From NCBI GenBank assembly GCA_016195915.1, contig JACPYS010000018.1:124001-188000 (forward strand): DNA of 64,000 nt, given 5' to 3'. Shown here piece by piece: positions 16,861 to 26,092 of the stretch; position 1 is the first letter of the stretch; every line of letters starts with the position of its first letter. The notes beneath the pieces are model-generated. The model worked only from the letters and a program-made list of their open reading frames with translations. It searched no databases and was not told the origin of the DNA. The stretch is from Betaproteobacteria bacterium. Lineage in GTDB: Bacteria > Pseudomonadota > Gammaproteobacteria > Burkholderiales > SG8-39. The translations under genes and the position numbers were made by a program.

Positions 16861-17841
16861 ATGAGCCTGTCCAGACGCAAATTGCTGAAGGCGGCGGCAT
16901 ACGCCCCACTCGCCGTTCTGTTGCCCGCGCACGCGCAAGCCTATCCTTCCAAGCCGATCAAGATCATCGTGCCGTTTCCGGCCGGCGGGACCACCGACAT
17001 CGTCGCGCGGCTGGTCGGGCAGAGGATGAGCGAATCGATGGGCCAGCCGGTGATCGTTGAAAACCGCGGCGGGGCGGGTGGCTCGCTCGGGGCTGACGCT
17101 GTCGCGAAGGCGGCGCCCGACGGCTACACGATACTGATGCACAACATCACCTTTCCGCTCGCCTCGGCCGCGCTCGCGCTCGCGAACCGCTCGCCCTATA
17201 ACGTCGACACCGATTTCGCCGGCGTTTCGATCGCGGTCAACGTTCCGCTCGTGATTACGGCGCATCCGAGCGTGCCGGCGAAGGACCTGCGCGAGCTCGC
17301 GACGCTGCTGCAGAACAACAAGGCATTGCAATACGCCTACGGCTCGACCGGGCCCGGCTCGTTCATGAACGTGATGGGCGAGGCGTTCAAGCGCGATGCG
17401 AAGGTCGACATGACCCACATTCCGCTAAAGGGCGCGGCGCCACTCAAGCAGGAGCTGCTGGCAGGGCGCCTGCAGGTCGGCGGGGACCAGCTTTCCTCGT
17501 CGCTCGCGGACATCAAGCGGGGCGCACTGAAGGCGCTCGCGACCAACGCCTCGAAGCGCATACCCGAGCTGCCGGACGTTCCGACGGTGCGCGAGCTTGG
17601 ATTCCCGGCGCTTGAGGCAGACGGCTGGAACGGCCTGTTCGCGCCCGCGAAGACGCCGAGGGAAATCATCGAGCGCCTGCAGAAGGAAACCGTGGCGGCG
17701 GTGCGCCATCCGGAATTGCAGAAGCGCTTCGCCGACCTCGGTGCCGAGGCGGTCGGATCGTCACCGGCGGAGCAGGATGCGATCCTGAAACGCCAGATCG
17801 AGCAGTTCCGGCCGATTATCCAGACGATGCGGCTGGATTAG
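16861..17841 (+). CDS. Bug/TctC-family periplasmic receptor (tripartite tricarboxylate transporter type)
   Basis: The periplasmic solute receptor has 326 residues. The N-terminus is MSLSRRKLLKAA with a hydrophobic stretch ending AHAQA, a signal with twin-Arg/Lys character. The mature part follows the Bug pattern: YPSKPIKIIVPFPAGGTTDIVAR, GQPVIVENRGGAGG, AKAAPDGYT, and PLKGAAPLKQELLAG near the ligand loop. Such receptors bind carboxylated or amidated small molecules; ligand prediction is not reliable. No TctA/TctB permease is nearby. The SMP-30 gene follows at 41 bp. Confidence 0.93.
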   Translation: MSLSRRKLLKAAAYAPLAVLLPAHAQAYPSKPIKIIVPFPAGGTTDIVARLVGQRMSESMGQPVIVENRGGAGGSLGADAVAKAAPDGYTILMHNITFPLASAALALANRSPYNVDTDFAGVSIAVNVPLVITAHPSVPAKDLRELATLLQNNKALQYAYGSTGPGSFMNVMGEAFKRDAKVDMTHIPLKGAAPLKQELLAGRLQVGGDQLSSSLADIKRGALKALATNASKRIPELPDVPTVRELGFPALEADGWNGLFAPAKTPREIIERLQKETVAAVRHPELQKRFADLGAEAVGSSPAEQDAILKRQIEQFRPIIQTMRLD

Positions 17842-17882
17842 GCGGGGAAACAGCAGCAGCCAACCAAAGGAGACGAGCAGAC

Positions 17883-18983
17883 ATGAACAACACCGACCCC
17901 GGCGCGCCGGCTGACGGCGCGGAGAACGCGCCGCTTGAGTCACCGGCGAGAAGAAGTCTTTTCACTGCAGCGGGTGCGCTCGCCATCGCGGCCGTCGCGC
18001 CCCGTGCAGCGGCACAAATGCCCGGAGGCCGCGGTCCCGGCATCGGCGCGCTGAGTCAGCGTTATCCTGACCCTCTGATCCAGGTCATCGATCCGAGTTT
18101 CGGCAAGTACCGGCTGGCTCTCGCGAAAATCGAACGTATCGCCTCCGGCACGCGCTGGAACGAAGGTCCCGTCTGGTTCGGCGACGGGCGCTACCTGCTC
18201 TGGAGCGACATCCCCAACAACCGCATCATGAAGTGGGAGGAGGAAACCGGCCACGTGAGCGTGTTCCGCAAGCCGTCCAACAATGCGAACGGCAATACGC
18301 GCGACCGGCAGGGGCGCCTGCTCAGCTGCGAGCACGATACGCGGCGCGTGACGCGAACGGAATACGACGGCAAGATCAGCGTCATCGCGAGCCATTTCGA
18401 CGGCAAACGGCTCAACTCGCCCAACGACATCGTGTGCAAGTCCGATGGCTCGATCTGGTTTACCGATCCTCCGTTCGGAATTCTGGGGCTGTACGAGGGG
18501 CACACCGGCAAACAGGAACTGCCCACCAACGTCTATCGGGTCGACCCGAAGAGCGGACAGTTGTCCGTCGTGGCCGGGGACATCGACCGGCCCAACGGCC
18601 TGTGTTTCTCGCCGGACGAATCGAAACTCTATGTCGTCGAGGCGGCGCTGAACCCGCGCGCGATCCAGGTCTTCGACTTGGTCGACGGAGGCACCAAGCT
18701 CGCCAACAAGCGCCTGTTTCTGACCGCCGAACCCGGCGGCACGCCGGACGGCATGCGCTGCGACATCGATGGCAATCTCTGGTGTGGCTGGGGCATGGGC
18801 AACGAGGCCCAGGATGGCGTGAATATATTCAATCCGCAGGGCAAGCTGATCGGGCGCATCAACCTTCCCGAGCGTTGCGCCAATGTCTGCTTCGGCGGCG
18901 TCGAGCGCAACCGCCTGTTCATGGCCGCGAGCACGTCGGTGTACTCGCTGTACGTCAACACGCAGGGTGCGCCGGGCGGCTGA
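17883..18983 (+). CDS. SMP-30/gluconolactonase family lactonase
   Basis: The 366-residue six-bladed beta-propeller is of the SMP-30/gluconolactonase/LRE type, a metal-dependent hydrolase of sugar or other lactones. A hydrophobic export signal with RRSLFTAAG (twin-arginine-like) near residues 20-45 suggests periplasmic location. The body has RWNEGPVWFGDGRYLLWSDI, then SCEHDTRRV and LNSPNDIVCKSDGSIWFTDP, which carry the conserved metal-binding Glu and Asn/Asp. The preceding Bug receptor suggests uptake and lactone hydrolysis of one compound class, but this is inference. Confidence 0.9.
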   Translation: MNNTDPGAPADGAENAPLESPARRSLFTAAGALAIAAVAPRAAAQMPGGRGPGIGALSQRYPDPLIQVIDPSFGKYRLALAKIERIASGTRWNEGPVWFGDGRYLLWSDIPNNRIMKWEEETGHVSVFRKPSNNANGNTRDRQGRLLSCEHDTRRVTRTEYDGKISVIASHFDGKRLNSPNDIVCKSDGSIWFTDPPFGILGLYEGHTGKQELPTNVYRVDPKSGQLSVVAGDIDRPNGLCFSPDESKLYVVEAALNPRAIQVFDLVDGGTKLANKRLFLTAEPGGTPDGMRCDIDGNLWCGWGMGNEAQDGVNIFNPQGKLIGRINLPERCANVCFGGVERNRLFMAASTSVYSLYVNTQGAPGG

Positions 18984-19016
18984 GGGGATCCGACTGCCAA
19001 GTCGCAGCGCGCCGTT

Positions 19017-19979
19017 TCAGTCGATCTTGACCCCGGCGGCGCGGACCGCTTCCGCCCATTTGGCGTGCTCGATACGCAGGAATGCGGCGAATTCGCCAGG
19101 GGTGTTTCCTACGGCCTCGAGACCGAGACCGGCGAGCCGCTCGGCGACGTCGGGTTGCTTCAGGCTCGCCGCGAGATCCGAGGCGAGCCGCGCGACGATC
19201 TCCGCCGGAGTGCCGGCACGCGCAAGCACGCCGAACCAGGCGAGCACCTCGAAGTTCGCATATCCCGACTCGTGCAGTGTCGGAATCTCGGGCAGATAGG
19301 GCAGACGCTTCAGGGTTGCCGTTGCAAGCAGCGTGAGTCTGCCGCTGCGCACGTGCGAAAGCAGTTCCGGCGGATTGGCGAAGGTGAGCGCCACCTGCCC
19401 GGCGACCAGGTCGGCGACGGCCGGACCGCCGCCCTTGTAGGGAACATGCGTAAGCTCGATTCCGGCGCGCAACCTGAACATTTCTCCGGTCAGGTGCGGG
19501 ACGCTTCCGCTGCCGGGCGAGGAATAGGCTAGCGCACCCGGTTTCGACTTGGCCAGCGCGACCAACTCGGCGACGCTCTTCGCCGCGACCGACGGGTGCA
19601 CCGCGATCAGCATCGGCGTGTACCCGAGCAGCGAAACGGCGGCAAAATCCTTCTCGCCGAAGCCCAGTTTCGGATAGACGTACTGAGCCACTACCGAAGC
19701 GGAGGGCGCAAGCAGGAGCGTGTAGCCGTCGGGCGCCGATCTTGCCACCAGCTCCGCACCGATGGTCGTCGCTGCGCCGGGCTTGTTCTCGATCACGACT
19801 GGCTGGCCCAGCCTCTCGGCGAGGCGGGTGCCGACGGTGCGCGCAAGAATGTCCGACGCCCCGCCTGGAGCGAATGGCACGATCCAGCGCACTGGTTTGA
19901 GCGGATAGCCCTGGGCTTCCGACGGGGACGTGAACCCCGTTGCGACGAGGACCGTCAAGACAATCGTGAGAAATTTCAT
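19017..19979 (-). CDS. Bug/TctC-family periplasmic receptor
   Basis: The 320-residue secreted receptor has a signal peptide MKFLTIVLTVLVATGFTSPSEAQ and Bug motifs YPLKPVRWIVPFAPGGASDILAR, GQPVVIENKPGAATTIG, VARSAPDGYT and HVPYKGGGPAVADL. It is probably periplasmic. It lies convergent with the SMP-30 gene and is in line with the TRAP fused-permease gene, which ends 54 bp upstream; co-transcription with the TRAP genes is possible, although the two receptor types use different permeases. The ligand is unknown. Confidence 0.93.
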   Translation of the reverse strand: MKFLTIVLTVLVATGFTSPSEAQGYPLKPVRWIVPFAPGGASDILARTVGTRLAERLGQPVVIENKPGAATTIGAELVARSAPDGYTLLLAPSASVVAQYVYPKLGFGEKDFAAVSLLGYTPMLIAVHPSVAAKSVAELVALAKSKPGALAYSSPGSGSVPHLTGEMFRLRAGIELTHVPYKGGGPAVADLVAGQVALTFANPPELLSHVRSGRLTLLATATLKRLPYLPEIPTLHESGYANFEVLAWFGVLARAGTPAEIVARLASDLAASLKQPDVAERLAGLGLEAVGNTPGEFAAFLRIEHAKWAEAVRAAGVKID

Positions 19980-20033
19980 TGGGAGCGCTTCCGATGCTCG
20001 ATGTCAGTGTAAACCCGGCACGGCGCTCCGTCT

Positions 20034-22013
20034 TCAGCGCTTGCGCATCGCCCATACCGCCAATGCGAGCGTCGGGACAAGAAGCGCGCCGGCGAGCGCG
20101 CTCATCTGCCCTTGTCCGAGCGGCATGATGCCGCCGCCCGGTGCCGCGAGCACGATGCCGCCCAGCATCAGCAGCACGCGCAGCGGCCACTCGAGTGCTC
20201 CGCTGCGCCGCAGGTCGCCGACGAACAGCTGGTAGCCCTGGAGGCCGCCGCAGATGAAGATCGAGCCAACGGATGCGCATGCAGTGAGGAAGAGCGACTC
20301 CCACCACGGCACCTGCAGCACGAACGCCGGGTTGAGCACGAAGAAGAACGGAATGAAGTAGATGATGCTGCCGACACGCATCGACGCCCAGCCGGTCTGC
20401 ATCGGCGGCGCACCGGCGATACCCGCCGCGGCGAAGGAGGCAATCGCCACCGGGGGCGTGATCGAGGAGAGCATGCCCCAGTAGAACACGAACATGTGCA
20501 CCGCCATCTTGTTGAGGCCCGCTTTTTCCAGTGCCGGGCCGACCAGGATGGCGAGGAAGATGTAGCACGCGGTGGTGGTGAGCCCGAGGCCGAGTATCAG
20601 GCTGGTGAGGGCGGTCATCGCGAGCAGCAGCAGCACGTTGTTGCCGGCAATCGCGAGCAGGTCGTTGGCGAGGCTCGAAACCACTCCGGTGAGTGAAAAC
20701 GCGCCGATCAGCAGGCCGCAGCCGGCGAGGATGCCGGTCAGCTCGACAAAGGTCTTGCCGTTGATCTCGAGAAACCGGATCACCGTGCCGCGGCCCCATT
20801 TGTCGCGGTTGAACAACTGGTTCAGCACCAGCAGCAGCACGGTGGCGTAGAAAGGCGCGTGGCTTTCGCGTTTCATCACCAGCAGCATGAACACCAGCAG
20901 AGCGATCACGAACGCGTAGTACCAGCCCTCCTTGATCGTGTCCCAGAGCTGCGGCAGCTCCGCGCGAGGCAGTCCTTCGAGGCCGTGTCGCGCGGCATAG
21001 GCGTCGACCTGCAGGAACAGGCCCAGGTAGTAAAGCGCCGCGGGGATTGCTGCAGCGACCGCCACCTGCGCGTAACTCACACCCAGGAACTGCGCCATCA
21101 CGAATGCGGTGGCACCCATCACCGGCGGCGCCAGAACGGCGCCGGTGGAGGCGCAGGCCTCGATGGCGCCGGCATACACTGCCGTGAATCCCGTGCGCTT
21201 CATCACCGGGATGGTCATCGTACCCGCGGTGAGCACGTTGCTGATGATGCTCCCCGACATCATGCCGAGCAGCGCGCTGGAGAAGATGCAGACCTTGGCC
21301 GCGCCGCCGCGGAACGTGCCGCACAGCGCGAAGGCAACGTTGATAAAGAACCTGCCGGCGCCGGTCATCATCAAAGCGGTGCCGAACACGAGAAAGCCGA
21401 TCACCGTTTCGGCGAAAGCCTGGATCGGTATGCCCAGCAGGCTCTCCGAGGACAGCATGTGGTAGGCGCTTGTCTGCGCTGCGCTGGACTGTACGCCTTT
21501 CAGCGGCCCGAGCCAGCCGGCATCTGCAAACAGCGGATACAGCGTAAACGGCAGTACCGAGAGCACCAGGCCCCAGCCGCCGGTGCGGCGCAGGCCCTCC
21601 ATCAGCAGGGCCCACATCACGTAGCCCGCCCAAACCAGGTGTGCAGGCGCGCCGCCGAACTCCCAGCCCAGCTCGGCCGCGCGGCGGATGCTCAACAGAA
21701 ACGCCAGCGCGGTGAGCGCGGTGATCGCGAACAGAAGCGCGTCGTACCAGGCAACCCGCTCGAGATCCGCGCGGCGTGTGCCCGGAAAAAGCACGAACAC
21801 GAACGGCAGCATCACTAGCACGAGCGCGTAGTAGTACTCGGTATTGAGGGGCGTGAAGCCGACGAAGAAACGCAGCACGAACTGCTGGTTGACGCACAGG
21901 AAGATGGTGAGCGCGCTGGCGGCAACCAGCAGCCAGCGCCAGGCGCCCTGCAGCTCCCTTACGCGGATGCCCTCCGCTTCGGCCGGGCCCGCGACTTCTG
22001 CGTCGCCCGTCAT
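20034..22013 (-). CDS. TRAP transporter fused permease (DctQM fusion, TAXI type)
   Basis: The 659-residue membrane protein joins the small (4TM) and large (12TM) TRAP permease subunits in one chain. About 16-18 hydrophobic segments follow a charged N-terminus. The large domain includes SGSIISNVLTAGTMTIPVMKR and GAVLAPPVMGATAFVMAQF, typical of DctM-like domains in fused TRAPs. It is 25 bp downstream of the TAXI receptor gene, the usual partner of fused permeases. Transport is expected to be secondary, driven by an ion gradient, and substrates of TAXI systems include small organic acids. Confidence 0.93.
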   Translation of the reverse strand: MTGDAEVAGPAEAEGIRVRELQGAWRWLLVAASALTIFLCVNQQFVLRFFVGFTPLNTEYYYALVLVMLPFVFVLFPGTRRADLERVAWYDALLFAITALTALAFLLSIRRAAELGWEFGGAPAHLVWAGYVMWALLMEGLRRTGGWGLVLSVLPFTLYPLFADAGWLGPLKGVQSSAAQTSAYHMLSSESLLGIPIQAFAETVIGFLVFGTALMMTGAGRFFINVAFALCGTFRGGAAKVCIFSSALLGMMSGSIISNVLTAGTMTIPVMKRTGFTAVYAGAIEACASTGAVLAPPVMGATAFVMAQFLGVSYAQVAVAAAIPAALYYLGLFLQVDAYAARHGLEGLPRAELPQLWDTIKEGWYYAFVIALLVFMLLVMKRESHAPFYATVLLLVLNQLFNRDKWGRGTVIRFLEINGKTFVELTGILAGCGLLIGAFSLTGVVSSLANDLLAIAGNNVLLLLAMTALTSLILGLGLTTTACYIFLAILVGPALEKAGLNKMAVHMFVFYWGMLSSITPPVAIASFAAAGIAGAPPMQTGWASMRVGSIIYFIPFFFVLNPAFVLQVPWWESLFLTACASVGSIFICGGLQGYQLFVGDLRRSGALEWPLRVLLMLGGIVLAAPGGGIMPLGQGQMSALAGALLVPTLALAVWAMRKR

Positions 22014-22038
22014 ACGACGTGCGGGTCGCCGGCCATCA

Positions 22039-23184
22039 CTACTCGAAGATCACGTCCATGCCGGCGTTCTTGAGAGCCGCGCTGCGCGCCGCGACCCAGG
22101 TCTTGACGAACGCGTCCCTGTCCTCGGGCGGATTGGCCTTGAGCAACGCGTTCCACGCCGCGGCGAGCGTCTCCTGGCGCTTGAACATCCGCTGGTTGTA
22201 CGCCTCGTGCTCGGGCTTCCACATGCCTGTTTCCCGGAGAGCCTTTACCGCGCCTTCATGATAGGGAATCGCCCAGCTGAGGATCTGCCGCTTGAGTTCA
22301 AGCCCGGCCGCACCCGGCGCACCGTCCTTGTAGGCGTCGTAATTGACGATCATGGACTTCGCGATACCGTAGACGAGATCCGCCGGCTGCGATGCGTACG
22401 CCATGAAGATCGGGTAGGGATAGTTCGGCAATTCGATCGGGCTCTGCACCGTGATGCCCACTCCGCAGGTCGCCTTATGGGGGGCGTAGTAAGGGCCGAT
22501 CCTGTTCAGCCGCGTCCAGCCCGCCTTGTCCGCCGCCGGCGTCGGCGGATAGAACAGGCCGCGGGGCGAGGCCTCCGCTTCCTTCGCCTGTCCGGATATG
22601 GTCGAGGCGATGGCCGCATCCACCTCGTTGTTGACCATACCCTTCCACATCGCGCCGTAGCTGGAGAACTCGACCAGCTTCACGTCGCTGCGCGCGAGCC
22701 CGCCGAATGCGAGCACCGCGTAGGCGTTCTGATTGAGCGCGGGCGAACCGACCACGATGCCGACGCGCTTGCCCTTCAGGTCCTTGATTTCACGCGCCCC
22801 GGTGTCTTTCGCGACGCCCAGGGAAATCGCGTTGCAGTCGTTCGAGGCGAGGATCAGGCGCAGCGCCTGCGGCCCCCATTCCTTCACCGCGAACTCGAAT
22901 ATGCCCTCCTGCGCGAAATAAACACCGATGCCCATCGCCGAGGCCTGCGCGCGCCCTCCCTTAAGCGGTGCCAGGCGCGCCACGTCGTTGCCTGCGGGCA
23001 GCACGCGCACATCGGTGCCGTGCTTGTCCTTTAACGCCTTGCCGACCGCGACCGCGATGTTGAATCCCGAAGAGCCTGTGTCGTAGGCGGTGAAGGTCAG
23101 CGTGGACGGAAGTTTGATGTCCTGCGCAGCGACCGGAAGTGCGGCGACAAGCGCGAGCGCGCCGAGCTGCATTCGCAGTGTCAT
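22039..23184 (-). CDS. TAXI-family TRAP transporter solute receptor
   Basis: The 381-residue periplasmic receptor was started at ATG 23184 because AGGAGGAGATC lies directly upstream and MTLRMQLGALALVAALPVAAQ is a clear signal peptide. The alternative start at 23214 would add ten charged residues. TAXI hallmarks include TLTFTAYDTGSSGFNIAVAVG and GNDVARLAPLKGGRAQASAMG, with KRVGIVVGSPALNQNAYAVL in the second lobe. It pairs with the fused permease downstream. The spacer to the divergent molybdenum hydroxylase gene is only 47 bp. Confidence 0.92.
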   Translation of the reverse strand: MTLRMQLGALALVAALPVAAQDIKLPSTLTFTAYDTGSSGFNIAVAVGKALKDKHGTDVRVLPAGNDVARLAPLKGGRAQASAMGIGVYFAQEGIFEFAVKEWGPQALRLILASNDCNAISLGVAKDTGAREIKDLKGKRVGIVVGSPALNQNAYAVLAFGGLARSDVKLVEFSSYGAMWKGMVNNEVDAAIASTISGQAKEAEASPRGLFYPPTPAADKAGWTRLNRIGPYYAPHKATCGVGITVQSPIELPNYPYPIFMAYASQPADLVYGIAKSMIVNYDAYKDGAPGAAGLELKRQILSWAIPYHEGAVKALRETGMWKPEHEAYNQRMFKRQETLAAAWNALLKANPPEDRDAFVKTWVAARSAALKNAGMDVIFE

Positions 23185-23231
23185 GATCTCCTCCTCCGGC
23201 GATAATTCTGACATAGAATCCGCGCCGCCTC

Positions 23232-25589
23232 GTGGAAATCGGACTGACCTTGAACTCCCCTACACAAACCGCCCAGCCCGGCGTGAGCCAGTGGATCGGC
23301 CGCCCGATGCGCAGGCTCGAAGACGCGCGCCTGCTCACAGGGCACGGCCGCTTCACCGACGACATTTCGCTCCCTGGGCAGGCACACGCCGTATTCCTGC
23401 GTTCGCCCCACGCGCATGCCCGCATCGCCGCAATCGACGCCGCGGCTGCGCGCGTCGCGCCCGGCGTGATCGCGGTGCTGACCGGCGCAGATGTCCTTGC
23501 CGAGGGTCTCGGGCCGATTCCGTTCAACCAAATGCACAAGCGCTACGATGGAGCAGCCATGACCGTCCCGCCGCGGCTCGCGCTCATCGCCGACGTGGTG
23601 CGCTTCGTCGGCGACCCGATCGCGATGGTGGTTGCCGAAACGCGCGAGCAGGCGCGCGACGCCGTCGAACTTATCGAGATCGAATGGGAACCGCTCCCGG
23701 CCGTCGCTGATCTGGAACACTCGGCCGCGGCGCATTCTTCGGTCGTCTGGCCGGATGCGTTCGATCCGGCGTACGGCAATCACGCGGCCCTCTACCGGGC
23801 GGGCAATCGCGACGCTGCGGCGGGAGCGTTTGCGCGCGCGATCCACGTGGTGCGCCTGCGCGTCGTGAATCAGCGCGTGGTCGCCAATCCGCTCGAGCCG
23901 CGCGCACTGGCTGCGACCTATGACGCAGCGGGCGGCCGGTATACGCTGTACTGCCCGACGCAGAACGTGCACACGGTGCGCAGGCAACTCGCCGCGGGTG
24001 TATTCAATCTGCCCGAGGAGCGCTTTCGCATCGTCTGCACCGACTTGGGAGGTGCGTTCGGCGCGCGCGGATACGCTTATCCGGAGCACGCTGCGCTGTG
24101 CCTTGCCGCGCGCCGCACCGCTCGCGCGGTGAAATGGCTCGCCGATCGCTCCGAGAATTTCCTCGCCGAGGTGCACGGCCGGGACAGCGTCACGACGGCG
24201 CAACTGGCGATCGACGCCGATCACCGGTTTCTCGCATTGAAGATCGACACGCTCGCGAACGTCGGCGCCTACGTATCGAACTACGGCGCATCGGTGCCCG
24301 CGATGTCGGGCGTGCGCGCGCCCACCGGCGTGTATGCGATCCCCGTGATCGACCATGAAGTGCGCATGCTGTTCACCCATACCGCGCCGGTGGACGCGTA
24401 TCGGGGCGCCGGCCGTCCCGAAATGGGCTACCTGCTGTAGCGGCTGGTGTCGCTCGCCGCGTTCGAACTGCGCGTCGATCCGATGGAATTGCGCCTGAAG
24501 AACCTGATCCGGCCGGCGAACATGCCGTACGCGAATCCTGCGGGGCTCAGCTACGACTGCGGTAATTTCGAGCGCATTCTCCGGGGAGCGGCTGAAGTTT
24601 CGGACTGGAGCGGCTTCCCGGCGCGTAGGGCCGCCGCGGCGCGGCGTGGCGCGCTCTATGGCCGTGGAATTGCCTGTTACGTCGAAGTGACCGGCAGCGG
24701 AACGCTTGCGGAAACGGTGCAGCTCGCCATTTCCGGCTCGGGCGTGGTGACGCTCGTTTCGGGCACGCAACCCGTGGGCCAGGGCCTCGCAACTTCTTAC
24801 GCGCAGCTGGTGGCGCAAATCCTGGGCATCTCACCCGATTCGGTCGATACCGTCCAGGGCGACACCGACGTCGTGAAATCAGGCGGCGGCGCCGGAGGTT
24901 CGCGCGGCCTGCAGGTGGGCGGCAGCGCAGCGGCGGCAGGAGCGCATGTGCTGGTCGAGGCCGGGCGCGCGCTGGCGGCGAGCGAACTCGAGGCGGCTGC
25001 CGCGGACATTGAATTTGCCGCCGGCCGCTACCGCATCGCCGGCACGGACCGTTCGATCGGTCTTGCCGAACTCGCCGCGAAACAGCCGGAGCGGCGCATC
25101 TACTGTGAGCACACCGAAACCGTGAAGGGTCAGACCTGGCCGAATGGCTGCCAGGTATGCGAGGTCGAAGTGGATCCCGAGACTGGCGTGGTGCGCGTTA
25201 CCCGCCATACCGCGGTGGACGACATCGGGTCGGTGGTCAATCCCCTGATCGCCGAGGGGCAGGTGCACGGCGGCATCGCGCAGGGGATCGGCCAGGCGTT
25301 GATCGAACACTCGGTCTATGATTCGACGGGCCAGCTGCTCACCGGCTCGTTCATGGATTACGCCATGCCGCGCGCCGACCTGTTTCCGGATCTCGAAACG
25401 CGTTTCGACCAGACGATTCCGACCCGCATGAATTCGCTCGGAGCGAAGGGAGTGGGCGAGGCCGGCTGCCACGGTGCAACACCCGCCGCGGTGAACGCTG
25501 TGCTCGACGCGCTTGCCGAACGCGGCGTGCGCAGCCTCGACATGCCACTCACGCCAGAGCGCGTGTGGCGCGCGCTGCACCAGCGTTAG
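23232..25589 (+). pseudogene. Xanthine-dehydrogenase/CO-dehydrogenase family molybdopterin subunit interrupted by an in-frame TAG
   Basis: This is a full-length (785 sense codons) large subunit of an aerobic molybdenum hydroxylase, related to CoxL and XdhB. Motifs run in order: GGAFGAR near residue 276, AYRGAGRPEMGYLL, a GQGLATSYAQ segment, GGGAGGSRGLQVGGSA, and GAKGVGEAGCHG with the catalytic Glu. TAG 24438-24440 interrupts the frame exactly where relatives read LLERLV, so GAG-to-TAG is the likely change, and both halves are otherwise intact. GTG 23232 or TTG 23250 could be the start; a TAGAAT -10 candidate is at 23214. No small Fe-S or FAD subunit gene adjoins it, which is odd for this family. 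Confidence 0.88.
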
Positions 25590-26092
25590 CGGCGTTTCGG
25601 CTTGTGCGCTTTGCCGGCGACCTTCCGCGGCGCCGGCACGATCTCGACGATGGCCTCGATCTCCACCGGGATGCCCATGGGCAGAGAGCCCATGCCGACC
25701 GCACTCCTCGCGTGCCGGCCCTTGTCGCCGAACACCTCGACGAACAGGTCGGAGCAGCCGTTGATCACCCGGGGCTGGTCGGTGAAATCGGGCGCTGCGT
25801 TCACCATGCCGAGCACCTTGACCACCCGCGCCACGCGATCGAGGCTGCCCAGCTCCTTCTTCATCACCGCGAGCAGTTCGATGCCGGTGGAGCGCGCGAA
25901 AGCGTAGCCCTGTTCCAGCGTGTAGTCGCGCCCGAGCTTTCCCAAGGGCCGTTTGCCATCGATGAGTTGCGGCCCCTTGCCCGCGAGATACAGCAGGTTC
26001 CCGGTGCGCACTGCGTTCACGTAACTCGCCACCGGAGCACTCGCCTCCGGCAGCGCGATTCCCAGCGCCTTCAGGCGTTTTTCGGCGCTCAT
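25586..26092 (-). CDS. RidA family protein
   Basis: This 168-residue member of the YjgF/YER057c/UK114 family includes enamine/imine deaminases that clear reactive PLP-enzyme by-products. It shows YVNAVRTGNLLYLAGKGPQ, a central LDRVARVVKVLGMVN, and RSAVGMGSLPMGIPVEIEA around the conserved active-site arginine. It is of the longer subtype, with a basic C-terminal tail (HKPKRR). It overlaps the flavoprotein gene by 4 bp (ATGA), so the two are co-translated and probably act in one pathway. It overlaps the interrupted hydroxylase gene tail to tail by 4 bp. Confidence 0.9.
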   Translation of the reverse strand: MSAEKRLKALGIALPEASAPVASYVNAVRTGNLLYLAGKGPQLIDGKRPLGKLGRDYTLEQGYAFARSTGIELLAVMKKELGSLDRVARVVKVLGMVNAAPDFTDQPRVINGCSDLFVEVFGDKGRHARSAVGMGSLPMGIPVEIEAIVEIVPAPRKVAGKAHKPKRR

